A DNA stretch of 64,000 bases from positions 2,614,902 to 2,678,901 of the forward strand of contig JABFGC010000002.1 of the NCBI GenBank assembly GCA_013112685.1, written 5' to 3'. Both the position numbers and the translations under genes were made by a program. The notes beneath the pieces were generated by a model. That model did no database searches, was not told where the DNA came from, and was given only the letters and a program-made list of their open reading frames with translations. This document shows, one piece after another, positions 20,441 to 29,423 of this stretch. This DNA is from Chloroflexota bacterium. GTDB taxonomy: Bacteria; Chloroflexota; Anaerolineae; Anaerolineales; Villigracilaceae. Numbering within the stretch: position 1 is the stretch's first letter; every line of letters begins with the position of its first letter.

Positions 20441-21244
20441 TTAATCAATCTTATTCTTTATCTTCTCAAAGACTTTTTCAACTTGCTTTTGATCTCTAAT
20501 GAGTTTAACTCTTATCCAGAGAAATTTCATTGGGTCTTGTATAGGAAAATATATTCCGCCACCATATTTATATTCCTCAACATAAGATCGTAACGTTTTT
20601 ACGTGATTTTCGTACAAAGTAAATTGATATCCTCTTACAGAAATCGGTTGATTATCTTCTGATAAAGCAACTAATAATAAACTATAGTTTCCTTTATGAA
20701 GGTTAAAGTTCTGCTCGAAAAAATCAATTGCATTTTTAACTAAACCTGGCTCGGCTTCAATCCAACTTCCATTTTCAGATGGCAGTTTTGAAGTTATATC
20801 GTTTCGGATATCAAGAATTATTTTGCTCGATTTCTCCTCATTTGTTTCTGTCCACATCTGATAAAAATGTGTTCTTTCATACCACCTATCACCAGGTTTT
20901 AATACAATTTGTCCAACAGGAAATTCAGGAAAAGAGTCACCAGTTTGCCCAATAGGCTGTTTGGCTATATAGGACTGTGCGGGTAATACCCAAGAATTAC
21001 CATTTTCATCTACAACACAACATAAAAACCGATTAATAGTAACTGTTTTTCCGCCATCATTTAATATATCAAGAAACAGTATGATGTTAGTATTGCCAAG
21101 ACTGTGAAATAATTGAAAAAGTTCTGGGACATTAATCTTGATATGAGCATGTTTGAGCATTTCTCTTATTGGTGGGAATTGAGATAAAACAAGAGCAGTC
21201 GCTGCAATTATCATACTCCAAACAGCAGGGTCATTCCAATTCAT
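20441..21244 (-). CDS. Hypothetical membrane-anchored protein, AT-rich
   Basis: 267 residues beginning with a probable single membrane helix (WSMIIAATALVLSQF), then a soluble domain of mixed beta strands and helices. No family is recognised. Its codons are much richer in A/T than those of dnaX beside it, which suggests horizontal acquisition. It ends 2 bp from dnaX, so it may be read through from the same transcript. No catalytic motif is apparent. Confidence 0.6.
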   Translation of the reverse strand: MNWNDPAVWSMIIAATALVLSQFPPIREMLKHAHIKINVPELFQLFHSLGNTNIILFLDILNDGGKTVTINRFLCCVVDENGNSWVLPAQSYIAKQPIGQTGDSFPEFPVGQIVLKPGDRWYERTHFYQMWTETNEEKSSKIILDIRNDITSKLPSENGSWIEAEPGLVKNAIDFFEQNFNLHKGNYSLLLVALSEDNQPISVRGYQFTLYENHVKTLRSYVEEYKYGGGIYFPIQDPMKFLWIRVKLIRDQKQVEKVFEKIKNKID

Positions 21245-21262
21245 TTGATTTCTCCCTTAGAT

Positions 21263-21664
21263 TCATAATAATGGTTTCCCATCTCGAAGAATGGTCTCTT
21301 TCATTCTGGGAGAGGCGAATTCAAGTTCAATCAAATCCACGCTGATTTCAGGATCAATACTCAACAGCACCCCAACAGCGCGGAAATACAAATTCTCATC
21401 AAGTCCCCACACGGCAAGATCAACATCCGAATGGATATGAAACAGAGATGGCTTCACGGTGGAACCAAACAACACAACTTTCGCCACGCCAAATTCTTCC
21501 TTCAATATTTTTGCCGCGCGGCGAGCCACCTTGCGCGCGCGTTTTAGACGTTCAGGCGCCTGGCATTTTACGCGTTTGCGTTTACGTAACGCCTGTCGGT
21601 AAAGTTCCAACTCAGCGGGTGTCAATTCGCTGACGGTACGATGTAAGGTGGTGGTTGTAGACAT
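21263..21664 (-). CDS. Stand-alone minimal nucleotidyltransferase (MNT)
   Basis: 133 residues. A basic helical N-terminus precedes a pol-beta-type nucleotidyltransferase core: VVLFGSTVKPSLFHIHSDVDLAVWG gives the GS-x(n)-DxD metal-binding signature (Gly-Ser and Asp-x-Asp visible). These MNT proteins usually act as antitoxins that AMPylate a HEPN/HepT toxin, but no HEPN partner is adjacent here; the neighbours are a membrane protein and an LTD protein. It may be an orphan, or may pair with the HepT at 22189. Confidence 0.7.
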   Translation of the reverse strand: MSTTTTLHRTVSELTPAELELYRQALRKRKRVKCQAPERLKRARKVARRAAKILKEEFGVAKVVLFGSTVKPSLFHIHSDVDLAVWGLDENLYFRAVGVLLSIDPEISVDLIELEFASPRMKETILRDGKPLL

Positions 21665-21691
21665 CTTCGGTTACCAATTACAAATTACCAT

Positions 21692-22186
21692 TTACGGCAC
21701 ACGATACACGGCTCTTAAATTCCCTTGCGGGTCAAACAGCCTCGCGTTCTCGCCCGAACTCCAGACGGCTTCGCCGATGCCCCAATATAAATCAATGACC
21801 GTGTCGGTACCAGAGTTGGTATGGACTTGCACGGCTCCATTCGGATAGAGCGTGAGTTTGGGGAAGGTGAAAGTATTGCCGTCTTCGTCCTTAAGTTGCC
21901 AGGAAGTCAAATCCAACTCGCCTTCGCCTTCGAACTTGACGACGACGATCTCGGAGTCCAATGTCCCTGCGCCGACGACGCTGCTGATCTTCACGGGAAT
22001 GTCGGTCTGCAAGTCGGTGCCTGGGGCGGAAGCGGAGTCGCCGCCATTGGCGGAAGTCGCTTGCACAACAGCGGGCTGGCTCACGGCGCGGACATTGCGG
22101 TCATACCAGAACAGGATCCCGCCCGTCACGCTCGCCGAGACGAAGATATTCAACAGCAGGTATTGGATGAGTTTACGACGATCCAT
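21692..22186 (-). CDS. Membrane-anchored lamin-tail-like domain protein
   Basis: 164 residues with an N-terminal membrane anchor (LIQYLLLNIFVSASVTGGILFW), then a Ser/Ala/Gly linker. The C-terminal beta domain fits the lamin-tail (LTD) pattern: an IVVVKFEGEGELDLTSWQL strand, DEDGNTFTFPKLTLYPNGAV, and VWSSGENARLFDPQGN. Bacterial LTD proteins are extracytoplasmic, often at the surface. The function here is unknown. It is 2 bp from the hepT stop, but that gene lies upstream on the same strand, so co-transcription is possible. Confidence 0.7.
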   Translation of the reverse strand: MDRRKLIQYLLLNIFVSASVTGGILFWYDRNVRAVSQPAVVQATSANGGDSASAPGTDLQTDIPVKISSVVGAGTLDSEIVVVKFEGEGELDLTSWQLKDEDGNTFTFPKLTLYPNGAVQVHTNSGTDTVIDLYWGIGEAVWSSGENARLFDPQGNLRAVYRVP

Positions 22187-22188
22187 GG

Positions 22189-22620
22189 CTATTTGAGCGA
22201 TTTTACATACTTGTGAACGAATCGGATGTATCGGCGAAAATTTTCAAGCATGCGAATTGCGCTGTGAAAAACAACCGCGTGTTCAACATCTTCATAACGA
22301 TGAACAAGGCGATTCCTCAACCCCGTGGTGGAAGCAAGCCGGACAGCCAATCTTTCAGGTAACACTTTCAGTTCAACAAGTTTTGTAAACGAGTCATAAT
22401 AAGTATCCGCCGAGGCACTTTGCTCGTTCTCGATAATATTCCGATTGATATCGCTCGCAACCTCGACGATCAATTGAATCAGCCTTTCGACGATATACCG
22501 CTTTTCACGGTTTTTCAGATATTTCTCAATTCCAATGGCAAGGTATGGCTTCAGCTCGTCAAGATACTGTTCCAAATCCCTTATCCGTCTCGTGATAAAG
22601 ATTTTTTCAAGCGGCGACAT
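22189..22620 (-). CDS. HepT-like HEPN toxin (DUF86)
   Basis: 143 helical residues with the HEPN RNase motif R-x4-H-x-Y as RNRLVHRY (near residue 110) in the usual position of HepT toxins. It overlaps the preceding mntA gene by 14 bp, the standard antitoxin-first order of the HepT/MntA type VII system. The toxin is an RNase neutralised by AMPylation of the Tyr in the motif (family knowledge). Confidence 0.85.
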   Translation of the reverse strand: MSPLEKIFITRRIRDLEQYLDELKPYLAIGIEKYLKNREKRYIVERLIQLIVEVASDINRNIIENEQSASADTYYDSFTKLVELKVLPERLAVRLASTTGLRNRLVHRYEDVEHAVVFHSAIRMLENFRRYIRFVHKYVKSLK

Positions 22621-23032
22621 GATCCAATGCCTTTACGCGCCTGGAAAGGTGTCGCTCCAAGTCGTCGCGGAATTTTTTCGTGTCCCAATATTGGCGGACT
22701 TTATACGACCGCCAATTTTCCCATGCGTATTTTTTACCTTCAAATAGAAGTTTTCCATCGCGCGAAACAAGGGCGCCAAATACTGGCTCGGCGTGATTCA
22801 ATACCGCAAGGTCAATTTCCGCGTTAAAAGCCCGACACAATTCCAGCCACAATTTCAAGCGCCTGTTGAACGTGATTGGTTTTTCCGTGTACACGCCCAC
22901 GTCAATGTCGCTCTCCTCATGCGCCTTTCCGCGCGCCACCGACCCAAACAGGACAATGAACCGCAGCCCGTACTTTTTGGCTATCGGCTGTAATTGTTTT
23001 TTTGATGGAAGCGTGAGGGAATTTGCCGCCAT
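22607..23032 (-). CDS. MntA-like nucleotidyltransferase antitoxin
   Basis: About 141 residues from MAANSL. The core FIVLFGSVARGKAHEESDIDVGVY carries GS-x10-DxD, the adenylyltransferase active site, and EIDLAVLN supplies the third acidic strand. The ATG at 23032 lies 6 nt after a TATAAT box, consistent with a leaderless mRNA. It AMPylates and silences the downstream HepT (family knowledge). Confidence 0.85.
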   Translation of the reverse strand: MAANSLTLPSKKQLQPIAKKYGLRFIVLFGSVARGKAHEESDIDVGVYTEKPITFNRRLKLWLELCRAFNAEIDLAVLNHAEPVFGALVSRDGKLLFEGKKYAWENWRSYKVRQYWDTKKFRDDLERHLSRRVKALDHVAA

Positions 23033-23038
23033 AATTGG

Positions 23039-23044
23039 ATTATA
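23039..23044 (-). promoter_or_regulatory. -10 box of a probable leaderless mntA promoter
   Basis: TATAAT on the minus strand, separated from the mntA ATG by 6 nt (CCAATT). No ribosome-binding site can fit in between. The box lies just before the 3' end of prmA. Confidence 0.55.
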
Positions 23045-23046
23045 CA

Positions 23047-23997
23047 TCACCGCGTCATGGAGATCGCCACCCAGTCCTTCATTTGACGGACCTCGCCTCG
23101 CTTCAGACCTTTTGCCTGCCCAGCCTTTATAACACTTTCCGCCTGGTGGTCAAGAATCCCGCTCAGGATGATCTCTCCATTCGGCTCGATCAAGTCTGCC
23201 AGCCCCGAATCGAAGAGACGGATCAGTACAGGCGCGAGGATGTTCGCCACCACCAACGGCGCGGACTTGAACGCGAACTGTCCTGCCAGAATTTCAGTCA
23301 CCGACCCCTGCCCAAGCATTAACTCCCCCCCTATTCCATTAAGGTCTGCATTCTCACGAGAATTATTTACTGACTCCATGTCAATATCCACACCAAGTAC
23401 TTTATCCGCGCCAAGTTTCAACGCCGCAATCGAAAGGATTCCTGAGCCACAACCGACATCAATTACTGACCATGGACGATGGACGATGGACGATTTTCTA
23501 TCGTCTATGGTCAATGGTCCATCGTCAAATGATCTTTCCATCAACTCCAAACACAACTGCGTCGTTGGATGTGTCCCCGTTCCAAACGCCATGCCAGGGT
23601 CAATTTTGATGGGGATTCGCTTCGGGTCTGGATTTTCCAGCCAGGCAGGGAGAATCAGGAGTCGCTCGCCGATGAGAATCGGCTTGTAGTGCTGCTTCCA
23701 GGCTTCCATCCAGTTTTGATCCGCGATCTGTCTGTAAGCGGGAGCAGGCACGGGCTGAATCATTCCCAAGTAATGAAGCGACTCTTCGATCTTCTGCCGC
23801 GTCTCTTCCAACTGGTCATTGACCTCCAAATACGCGCGGACAGTGATGGGACCCGTCGCCGTGCCTTCATCCTCTTCGTCGTGGAATTTGACGCCCTGCT
23901 CAGTCATCACACCGTTGGGCGCGAAGCGGGCGAGTACATCCGCAACGGATTCGGCAAGTTCACCGTCCACGGTCAGGGAAATTTCAAGCCAATTCAT
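23047..23997 (-). CDS. prmA: Ribosomal protein L11 methyltransferase
   Basis: About 316 residues from MNWLEISL. It has the PrmA pattern: N-terminal substrate-binding domain, the AFGTGTHPTTQLCLELM motif, then the SAM-binding VIDVGCGSGILSIAALKLGA, VDID, and NILAPVLIRL. The enzyme trimethylates L11. A heptamer repeat (23470-23526) is carried in frame between the two parts of the catalytic domain, adding about 15 residues (TIDDRKSSIVHRPWS) just before the SAM loop; homologues are expected to lack it. An ATG start is preferred to the TTG two codons upstream. Confidence 0.93.
   Translation of the reverse strand: MNWLEISLTVDGELAESVADVLARFAPNGVMTEQGVKFHDEEDEGTATGPITVRAYLEVNDQLEETRQKIEESLHYLGMIQPVPAPAYRQIADQNWMEAWKQHYKPILIGERLLILPAWLENPDPKRIPIKIDPGMAFGTGTHPTTQLCLELMERSFDDGPLTIDDRKSSIVHRPWSVIDVGCGSGILSIAALKLGADKVLGVDIDMESVNNSRENADLNGIGGELMLGQGSVTEILAGQFAFKSAPLVVANILAPVLIRLFDSGLADLIEPNGEIILSGILDHQAESVIKAGQAKGLKRGEVRQMKDWVAISMTR
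23470..23526. repeat. Heptamer array inside prmA
   Basis: GGACGAT-type 7-nt words followed by their complement (TATCGTC, TATGGTC, CATCGTC). Same word family as the spacer at 16766 and the in-gene copy at 51208. The reading frame stays open through it. Confidence 0.8.
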
Positions 23998-24007
23998 GCG
24001 CAATCTT

Positions 24008-24042
24008 CAGTTTCCAGTAATCAGCGATCAGTGATCAGTTTT
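24008..24042. repeat. Heptamer array CAGTNAT before prmA
   Basis: Five consecutive 7-nt words (CAGTTTC, CAGTAAT, CAGCGAT, CAGTGAT, CAGTTTT). They cover the spacer and the stop codon of the DUF190 gene. Confidence 0.7.
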
Positions 24043-24376
24043 CGGCGGCGCGGTAGAATTTGATCTGCGCTTTTTCGAGCGTGACCAGCCCCGCCTTGAT
24101 GTGCGGGTCTATGAGTTCCAGGAAGGCTTCGAGTTTGTCCTTTGTGTCCACAATCTCGACCACCATCGGCAGATCCTCGGAGAGACGTTCGATCTTGAAG
24201 GTTTGAATGATGCGCGTGTTTGCGCCATATCCCATGATGCCCCGCAGGACGGTCGCGCCCGCCAGTCCCTGGTCGCGCGCTTGCAGGACGATCCATTCGT
24301 AGAGCGGCGTGCGCTCGTGTTTATCGGACTCGCCGATGAAAATGCGAAGCAAGTATCCTTCTTCGGGGAGTTGCAT
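24035..24376 (-). CDS. DUF190 PII-like protein next to crcB
   Basis: 113 residues with the DUF190 pattern (LRIFIGESDKHERTPLYEWIV, ATVLRGIMGYGA, LPMVVEIVDTKDKLE). It is a small ferredoxin-like, PII-related fold that commonly occurs beside fluoride channels and is thought to be regulatory. It lies about 55 bp downstream of crcB on the same strand, supporting a fluoride-stress unit. Its stop codon lies inside a heptamer array. Confidence 0.88.
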   Translation of the reverse strand: MQLPEEGYLLRIFIGESDKHERTPLYEWIVLQARDQGLAGATVLRGIMGYGANTRIIQTFKIERLSEDLPMVVEIVDTKDKLEAFLELIDPHIKAGLVTLEKAQIKFYRAAEN

Positions 24377-24431
24377 GTTACCTCCAAAACTGGTGGTCTC
24401 GATACGGGCTGCGCCCTACTCGACCACCGAG

Positions 24432-24815
24432 TCATTTCCAAATCAAAAATGAGAAAGTCCGCCCCAGCCACACAGCCAGCAAGCCAATGAATACGTTTGC
24501 GCCGATATTCGCCAGCGCACCCATCACCTGGCTGTCGCGGGCAAGGTTGAGCGTCTCATTTCCAAACGTGGAAAACGTGGTGAAGCCGCCTAAAATGCCG
24601 ACAAACACAAACAGACGCGACTCGCTGGTAAACATACCACGCGTCTCTGCAATCTGCGAGAGAAAGCCGATGACGAAGCAGCCGATCACATTGACCGCCA
24701 GTGTGCCATACGGAAAGCCAACGCTCTTCGCGGCTTGCTGCACATACCCGCTGACCGTGTATCGCAACACCGAACCGATAAATCCGCCAATACCTACAAG
24801 AAGAATGTTTGTCAA
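24432..24815 (-). CDS. crcB: CrcB/Fluc fluoride channel
   Basis: About 127 residues, four membrane helices. Signature segments: GIGGFIGSVLRYTVSG, GTLAVNVIGCFVIGFL (the N in the pore helix) and GGFTTFSTFGNET. The TTG at 24815 is taken as start because AAAGGA lies 5 nt upstream and it gives the family N-terminus TNILLVGIGG; a GTG eight codons earlier is the alternative. It exports fluoride as a dual-topology dimer. I saw no fluoride riboswitch in the short upstream gap. Confidence 0.9.
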   Translation of the reverse strand: MTNILLVGIGGFIGSVLRYTVSGYVQQAAKSVGFPYGTLAVNVIGCFVIGFLSQIAETRGMFTSESRLFVFVGILGGFTTFSTFGNETLNLARDSQVMGALANIGANVFIGLLAVWLGRTFSFLIWK

Positions 24816-24883
24816 AGTAAATCCTTTTTCAACAACCACGAATGAACGTGGATAAATACAGGTCCGATAAAGAACAATCCAGT

Positions 24884-25354
24884 TTATCTGTGTTTATCTG
24901 TGGTTCGATTTTCTGCTGCCCAGCGGATCAAATCCTTCTCGGCAAAAAGCATTTTCGGCAGGTCGTCTGGGTGAAAGTATTTCATTTCGGAAATCTCATG
25001 AGAGGGCCTGAATTCGCCGCCCGTTATTTTACACAGATACACCACCGTGAGGTGATGATCCTCCCGTGCGCTGACCACTTTCAATAGTTCCACAATCTCG
25101 ATTTGCATCCCCGTCTCTTCGTGGAACTCGCGCAGGATCGCATCCGCGGGTTGTTCGTGATATTCGAGGCTCCCCGCAGGGATGCCCCACTCGAATTTGC
25201 GATACGTATGTCTGAAAAGGAGCACCCTCCCCTGCTCGTCGAAAATCAACGCTGCCACCGCCGCGCGGAATCGGGAACGGACCATTTTCGCCGCCAGGAC
25301 ATGCACCCACATCGGCAGGAGGCGCCAGAGGCGCAGGAGAGGTTTGATCATCAA
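24884..25354 (-). CDS. Nudix hydrolase
   Basis: 156 residues. The Nudix box is complete: GSLEYHEQPADAILREFHEE followed by TGM (G-x5-E-x7-RE-x-EE-x-G). The N-terminus is amphipathic and basic, possibly membrane-associated. The substrate (nucleoside diphosphate derivative or house-cleaning NTP) cannot be assigned. The 3' end contains part of a palindromic unit (acacagataaac...) shared with the spacer at 47440. Confidence 0.88.
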   Translation of the reverse strand: MMIKPLLRLWRLLPMWVHVLAAKMVRSRFRAAVAALIFDEQGRVLLFRHTYRKFEWGIPAGSLEYHEQPADAILREFHEETGMQIEIVELLKVVSAREDHHLTVVYLCKITGGEFRPSHEISEMKYFHPDDLPKMLFAEKDLIRWAAENRTTDKHR

Positions 25355-25356
25355 CT

Positions 25357-25770
25357 TCAGGAGGAACTACTTTCGCTCAGTTTCTTTTCAACCATCTCCA
25401 AAAATACATCCGCAGACTGCAAAATTTCTCCTGCTGTTTCGCGGTCTATTCTCGAAGATTCACGGTAATCACCCTCCTGCCTGGATTCAAAGGCATCGTG
25501 AATCAGCCTGCTCATTTCTTTTGGAAACACTTTTTGCTTCACAAAATATTCATCGAAATACGCAAGCGCTCCCTGATGTTTTGCTGTATCTTTGTCAATG
25601 GAAATCATCAACGCCAGCACAGCGTAAAACATGGAGTAATATGCCCTGTTGACAATGCTGATCGGCGTGCGTTCCAGGTCATATAACGCATGGGCATCCT
25701 TCAGAACCTCTCTTGCCTGGTCGAGACGATATTGAATTAGCGCCTGCTTATCCGCCCTGCCTTTCTTCAT
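25357..25770 (-). CDS. HEPN-domain protein (toxin of a HEPN-MNT pair)
   Basis: 137 helical residues with the HEPN core NRAYYSMFYAVLALM (residues about 40-55) and the C-terminal helices expected for the KNTase/HEPN C-terminal type. It starts in an ATGA overlap with the upstream nucleotidyltransferase gene, as expected for a two-gene module. The RNase motif R-x4-H is not clear, so toxicity is inferred from context only. Confidence 0.75.
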   Translation of the reverse strand: MKKGRADKQALIQYRLDQAREVLKDAHALYDLERTPISIVNRAYYSMFYAVLALMISIDKDTAKHQGALAYFDEYFVKQKVFPKEMSRLIHDAFESRQEGDYRESSRIDRETAGEILQSADVFLEMVEKKLSESSSS

Positions 25771-26096
25771 GCGGAAACCCCTTCTTTCCTGATCGCCTTG
25801 TAAAACGGCGAAATGGCATAGTATTCCATCTCTTGTTGCGTAGTTGGGAAGGTCGAAATGATCTTTCCCGCCTCAAAACCGACTTCCCATGCCACGCTCG
25901 AAACCAACTTGCGTGTTTCCCTGTCCACAACAGGCAGAATGACCAGCAAGTCAATATCGGAGTATTTCGTCGCATCGCCGCGCGCCTGCGAGCCAAACAT
26001 GATCACCTTGACGGGAACCCCCAATTCCTTCGTCAAACGCTGACGGACTTCTGTGGCAAGTTTCAGGGCGCGCACCCTCGGACGTAACTTCTTCAT
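25767..26096 (-). CDS. MNT nucleotidyltransferase (partner of HEPN protein)
   Basis: 109 residues from MKKLRPRV. The pol-beta core VIMFGSQARGDATKYSDIDLLVIL gives GS-x10-DxD. The ATG at 26096 is 6 nt from a TATAAT box, favouring this start over a longer open frame. It forms a HEPN-MNT module with the next gene. Confidence 0.8.
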   Translation of the reverse strand: MKKLRPRVRALKLATEVRQRLTKELGVPVKVIMFGSQARGDATKYSDIDLLVILPVVDRETRKLVSSVAWEVGFEAGKIISTFPTTQQEMEYYAISPFYKAIRKEGVSA

Positions 26097-26102
26097 GCGA
26101 CA

Positions 26103-26108
26103 ATTATA
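26103..26108 (-). promoter_or_regulatory. -10 box of a probable leaderless MNT promoter
   Basis: TATAAT on the minus strand with only TGTCGC between it and the ATG at 26096; transcription should start at or next to the A of the start codon. Confidence 0.55.
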
Positions 26109-26150
26109 ACCCCAAGCCTTTGCCAAACAAAAAGCGAGCGGACTCATCAT

Positions 26151-26236
26151 CCGCCCGCAATTACCAATTACCCAATTACCAATTACTCCCCCTAATTCTC
26201 CAATCCTCTAATCTCTGATCTCCAACCTCCAGCCCC
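26151..26236. repeat. Heptamer arrays downstream of dnaJ
   Basis: Words AATTACC/CAATTACC repeated about four times, then TCTCCAATCCTCTAATCTCTGATCTCC-like words of the same 7-nt period. They fill the whole space between dnaJ and the MNT promoter. Confidence 0.7.
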
Positions 26237-27358
26237 CTACCCGCCAAGCGCCTCATTCAACCAATCCAAAAACCCCTTCTCCTGCGGCTTGACCGTCGTG
26301 CCGAGACTCTCCGCCAGTTTTTCGAACAGTTCGCGCTGTTCCTTCGTCAGCTTGGTGGGAATCGCCACATTGACAATGACCAGTTGGTTGCCGCGTTCCT
26401 TGCGGCGCAGGTAAGGCACACCCTTGCCGTGCAGTGTGAAGACCTTGCCAGGTTGAGTCCCGGCAGGGATTTTCAATTTCGCGTCGCCGTCGAGGGTTGG
26501 CACGTCAATCTCCGAGCCGAGGACAGCCTGCGCCACGTTGATGTCGAGGTTCAGGAGGATGTCGTTCTCGCGGCGCTTGAAGAACTGATGCGGCTGCACA
26601 TCCAGCACGAGATATAAACTTCCCTGCGGACCGCCATACTCGCCGGGCGCGCCCTCCCCCGCCAGGCGGATTTGCGTGCCATTGTCCACGCCTGCGGGAA
26701 TGGAAACTTTCTTCCTGACCTTCTTGCGTTCCAAGCCGCTGCCGCGGCAGGTTTTGCATGGCGACGAAATCGTCTCGCCGCGACCGTTACAGGTGGGACA
26801 GGTCGCGCTCTGCACCATCTGACCCAAAAAGGTTTGGCGCACCTGACGCACTTCACCCTGTCCGCCGCATGTCGCGCACTTTACAGGCGATGTGCCGGGT
26901 TCAGCGCCATTGCCGTTACAACGTGAACAAGTCTCGTCGCGCGAGAACTCGATTTCCTTTTCAACGCCGAAGACCGCCTCCTCAAAGGTAAGTAAAACCT
27001 GCATTTGCAGATCCCGCCCACGGCGCGGAGAGCGGCGCGAACGTCGTCCGGTGGAGAATCCAAATCCGCTGAACAAATCCTCGAAGATGTCGTTGAAGTC
27101 CACGGTGTAATCATGGAAGCCGCCGCTGCCCATGCCGCCCAGTCCCGCCTTGCCAAAGCGGTCGTAACGCGCGCGTTTCTCAGCGTCCGAAAGCACGCCG
27201 TACGCCTCGTTGATTTCCTTGAACTTCTCCTCGGCGTCGTGTTCTTTGTTCACGTCGGGATGATACTGGCGCGCAAGTTTACGGAACGCGGCTTTGATCT
27301 CATCGTCGCTCGCGTTCTTTTCCACGCCAAGTATTTCGTAGTAATCGCGATTGCTCAT
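26237..27358 (-). CDS. dnaJ: Chaperone DnaJ
   Basis: About 373 residues from MSNRDYYEILGVEK. The J domain contains the essential HPD (YHPDVNK), followed by a Gly/Phe/Arg region and four zinc-finger repeats CxxCxGxG (CSRCNGNG, CATCGGQG, CPTCNGRG, CKTCRGSG), then the client-binding C-terminal domains. It stimulates DnaK ATPase. Last gene of the hrcA operon. The start is set at the J domain rather than at an upstream frame through repeat DNA. Confidence 0.96.
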   Translation of the reverse strand: MSNRDYYEILGVEKNASDDEIKAAFRKLARQYHPDVNKEHDAEEKFKEINEAYGVLSDAEKRARYDRFGKAGLGGMGSGGFHDYTVDFNDIFEDLFSGFGFSTGRRSRRSPRRGRDLQMQVLLTFEEAVFGVEKEIEFSRDETCSRCNGNGAEPGTSPVKCATCGGQGEVRQVRQTFLGQMVQSATCPTCNGRGETISSPCKTCRGSGLERKKVRKKVSIPAGVDNGTQIRLAGEGAPGEYGGPQGSLYLVLDVQPHQFFKRRENDILLNLDINVAQAVLGSEIDVPTLDGDAKLKIPAGTQPGKVFTLHGKGVPYLRRKERGNQLVIVNVAIPTKLTKEQRELFEKLAESLGTTVKPQEKGFLDWLNEALGG

Positions 27359-27365
27359 GGATAAC

Positions 27366-27443
27366 CAGATTTTAGAGATTAGATGAGTAGAGATTAGATG
27401 AGTAGAGACTAAAGTCCACTCACTATTCACTATTCTCTATTCA
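27366..27443. repeat. Heptamer arrays between dnaK and dnaJ
   Basis: GAGATTAGATGAGTAGA repeats, then CTATTCA/CTATTCT words (CACTATT unit). The second half partly complements the first. Because it lies inside the operon, it could modulate dnaJ expression. Confidence 0.7.
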
Positions 27444-29325
27444 CTATTCTCTAACCTCACCATCCACCACATCGGGTCCCGCATTGGATGAAGGACCCGC
27501 TTCGCCCTCACCCGACGGCTGCCCCTGCTCATAGACGGATGCTCCAATCTTTTGGATTGCCTGACCTAACGCCTCTGTGGCGGCTCGAATCTTTTCCACG
27601 TCCTCGCCCTGCGCCGCAGACCGGACCTCCGAGACTTTGGTCTCGATCTCGCTCCGCACCTCCGCAGGGACTTTATCGCCGAAATCGCGCAGCGCCTTTT
27701 CCGCCGCGTAGGCGGTGTTGTCGGCATTGTTGCGGGCTTCGATGAGTTCCTTGCGCTTACGGTCTTCTTCGGCGTGAGCCTCGGCATCCTTGCGCATCTT
27801 CTCGATCTCCGCCTCGCTCAAGCCGGAGGAAGCAGTGATGGTGATGTGCTGGGAACGTCCCGTCGCCTTATCCTTCGCGCTGACTTTCAAAATTCCGTTC
27901 GCATCCACATCGAAAGTGACCTCGATCTGCGGGACGCCGCGCGGCGCGGGTGGGATACCGTCGAGGATGAACTTGCCCAGCGACTTGTTATCCGCCGCCA
28001 TCGGGCGCTCGCCCTGCAAGACGTGGATTTCAACCTGGGTCTGGTTATCCGCCGCGGTGGAGAAGACCTGCGAGCGTCGGGTGGGAATCGTGGTGTTGCG
28101 TTCGATTTGCGGGGTCGCCACACCGCCGAGGGTTTCGATTGCCAACGTGAGCGGGGTCACATCGAGGAGGAGGATGTCCTTCACTTCGCCGCCGAGCACG
28201 CCCGCCTGAATCGCCGCGCCAACAGCGACGACTTCATCGGGGTTCACGCCCTTGTGCGGATCTTTGCCGAAGAACGCGCGCACACGGTCCTGGATGGCGG
28301 GCATACGGGTCATGCCGCCGACCAGCACAATCTCGTGGATGTCGCCCGCATTCAAACTGGCATCTGCCAGCGCCTGCTTGACCGGCGCAATCGTCTTGTC
28401 CACGAGGTCGGCGGTGATTTGCTCCAGTTTGGCGCGAGAAAGCGTCATCACCAAATGCTTCGGGACCGCTCGCATCCGCCGTGAGGTACGGCAGGTTGAT
28501 CTCGGTCTGCATCACGGTCGAGAGTTCGATCTTCGCTTTTTCAGCGGCTTCCTTCAGTCTCTGCAACGCCTGGCGGTCGTTATGCAGGTCAATGCCGTTG
28601 TCCTTCTTGAACTCGGCGATCAGGTAATCCATGATGCGCAGGTCGAAGTCGTCGCCGCCGAGGAAGGTATCGCCGCTTGTGGAGCGCACCTGGAACACGC
28701 CGTCGCCCACATCCAAAATCGAAACGTCAAACGTGCCGCCGCCGAGATCGTACACACAGATGACCTCATTTTTCTTCTTGTCCAAGCCGTACGCCAGCGA
28801 GGAAGCCGTCGGTTCGTTGATGATGCGCAGCACTTCCAAGCCCGCAATTTTGCCCGCATCTTTGGTCGCGTTGCGTTGGGCATCGTTGAAATACGCGGGC
28901 ACGGTGATCACCGCCTGGGTGATCGGCTCGCCGAGATACGCCTCGGCATCCGCTTTGATCTTGCCGAGGATCATCGCCGAGATTTCGGGCGGCGAATATT
29001 CCTTTCCGCCCAATTGCACGCGCACATCGCCATTGGGCGCTTCCGACACGGCATACGGAACGCGCTTCTTTGTCCGTTCCACTTCGGCGTCGTCGGACTT
29101 GCGTCCCATGAAGCGTTTAACCGAAAAAATCGTATTCTGTGGATTCGTGATCGCCTGGTTACGCGCCACGCGCCCCACCAGGCGCTCGCTGTTCTTGTTC
29201 ACCGCCACCACCGAAGGGACAAGCCGTTCGCCCTCCGCCGATGGAATCACAATCGGTTCCCCGCCCTGCATCACCGCCGCAACGGAGTTGGTCGTGCCAA
29301 GATCAATGCCGATAATTTTTGCCAT
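27444..29325 (-). CDS. dnaK: Chaperone DnaK (Hsp70), one frameshift
   Basis: Starts MAKIIGIDLGTTNS, the Hsp70 phosphate-1 signature. YDLGGGTFDVSIL and VLVGGMTRMPAIQ are the other two family signatures, and the substrate-binding domain and helical lid follow. The frame breaks in the ATPase domain at CGGGACC (28462-28467): dropping one base restores ADASGPKHLVMTLSRAKLEQ. This is an essential chaperone, so a sequence error is far more likely than a true break. Total length about 627 residues. Confidence 0.95.
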
Positions 29326-29356
29326 AATTAGTTCTCCAATGTCTCTGTATTTCTGT

Positions 29357-29423
29357 GTCAAGTGTCAGGTTCCGCGTGTCAGGTTTCACGTACGTGGCGC
29401 TTGACACAGGAGCACTTGGCACG
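29357..29423. repeat. Heptamer array between grpE and dnaK
   Basis: Words AAGTGTC, AGGTTCC, GCGTGTC, AGGTTTC, ACGTACG, then roughly complementary words (TGACACA, GGAGCAC, TTGGCAC). A hairpin is possible across the ACGTACGT centre. Confidence 0.65.

Noticed and set aside
24816..24883. Fluoride riboswitch upstream of crcB
   Set aside because: The gap is short and occupied by a palindromic repeat. I could not find the conserved crcB-motif pseudoknot sequence.
27444..29325. dnaK, lon, folC and other split genes as true pseudogenes
   Set aside because: Breaks are single-base, at homopolymers or GGNCC sites, and the sequence on both sides is fully conserved, including essential genes. Sequence error is the simpler reading.
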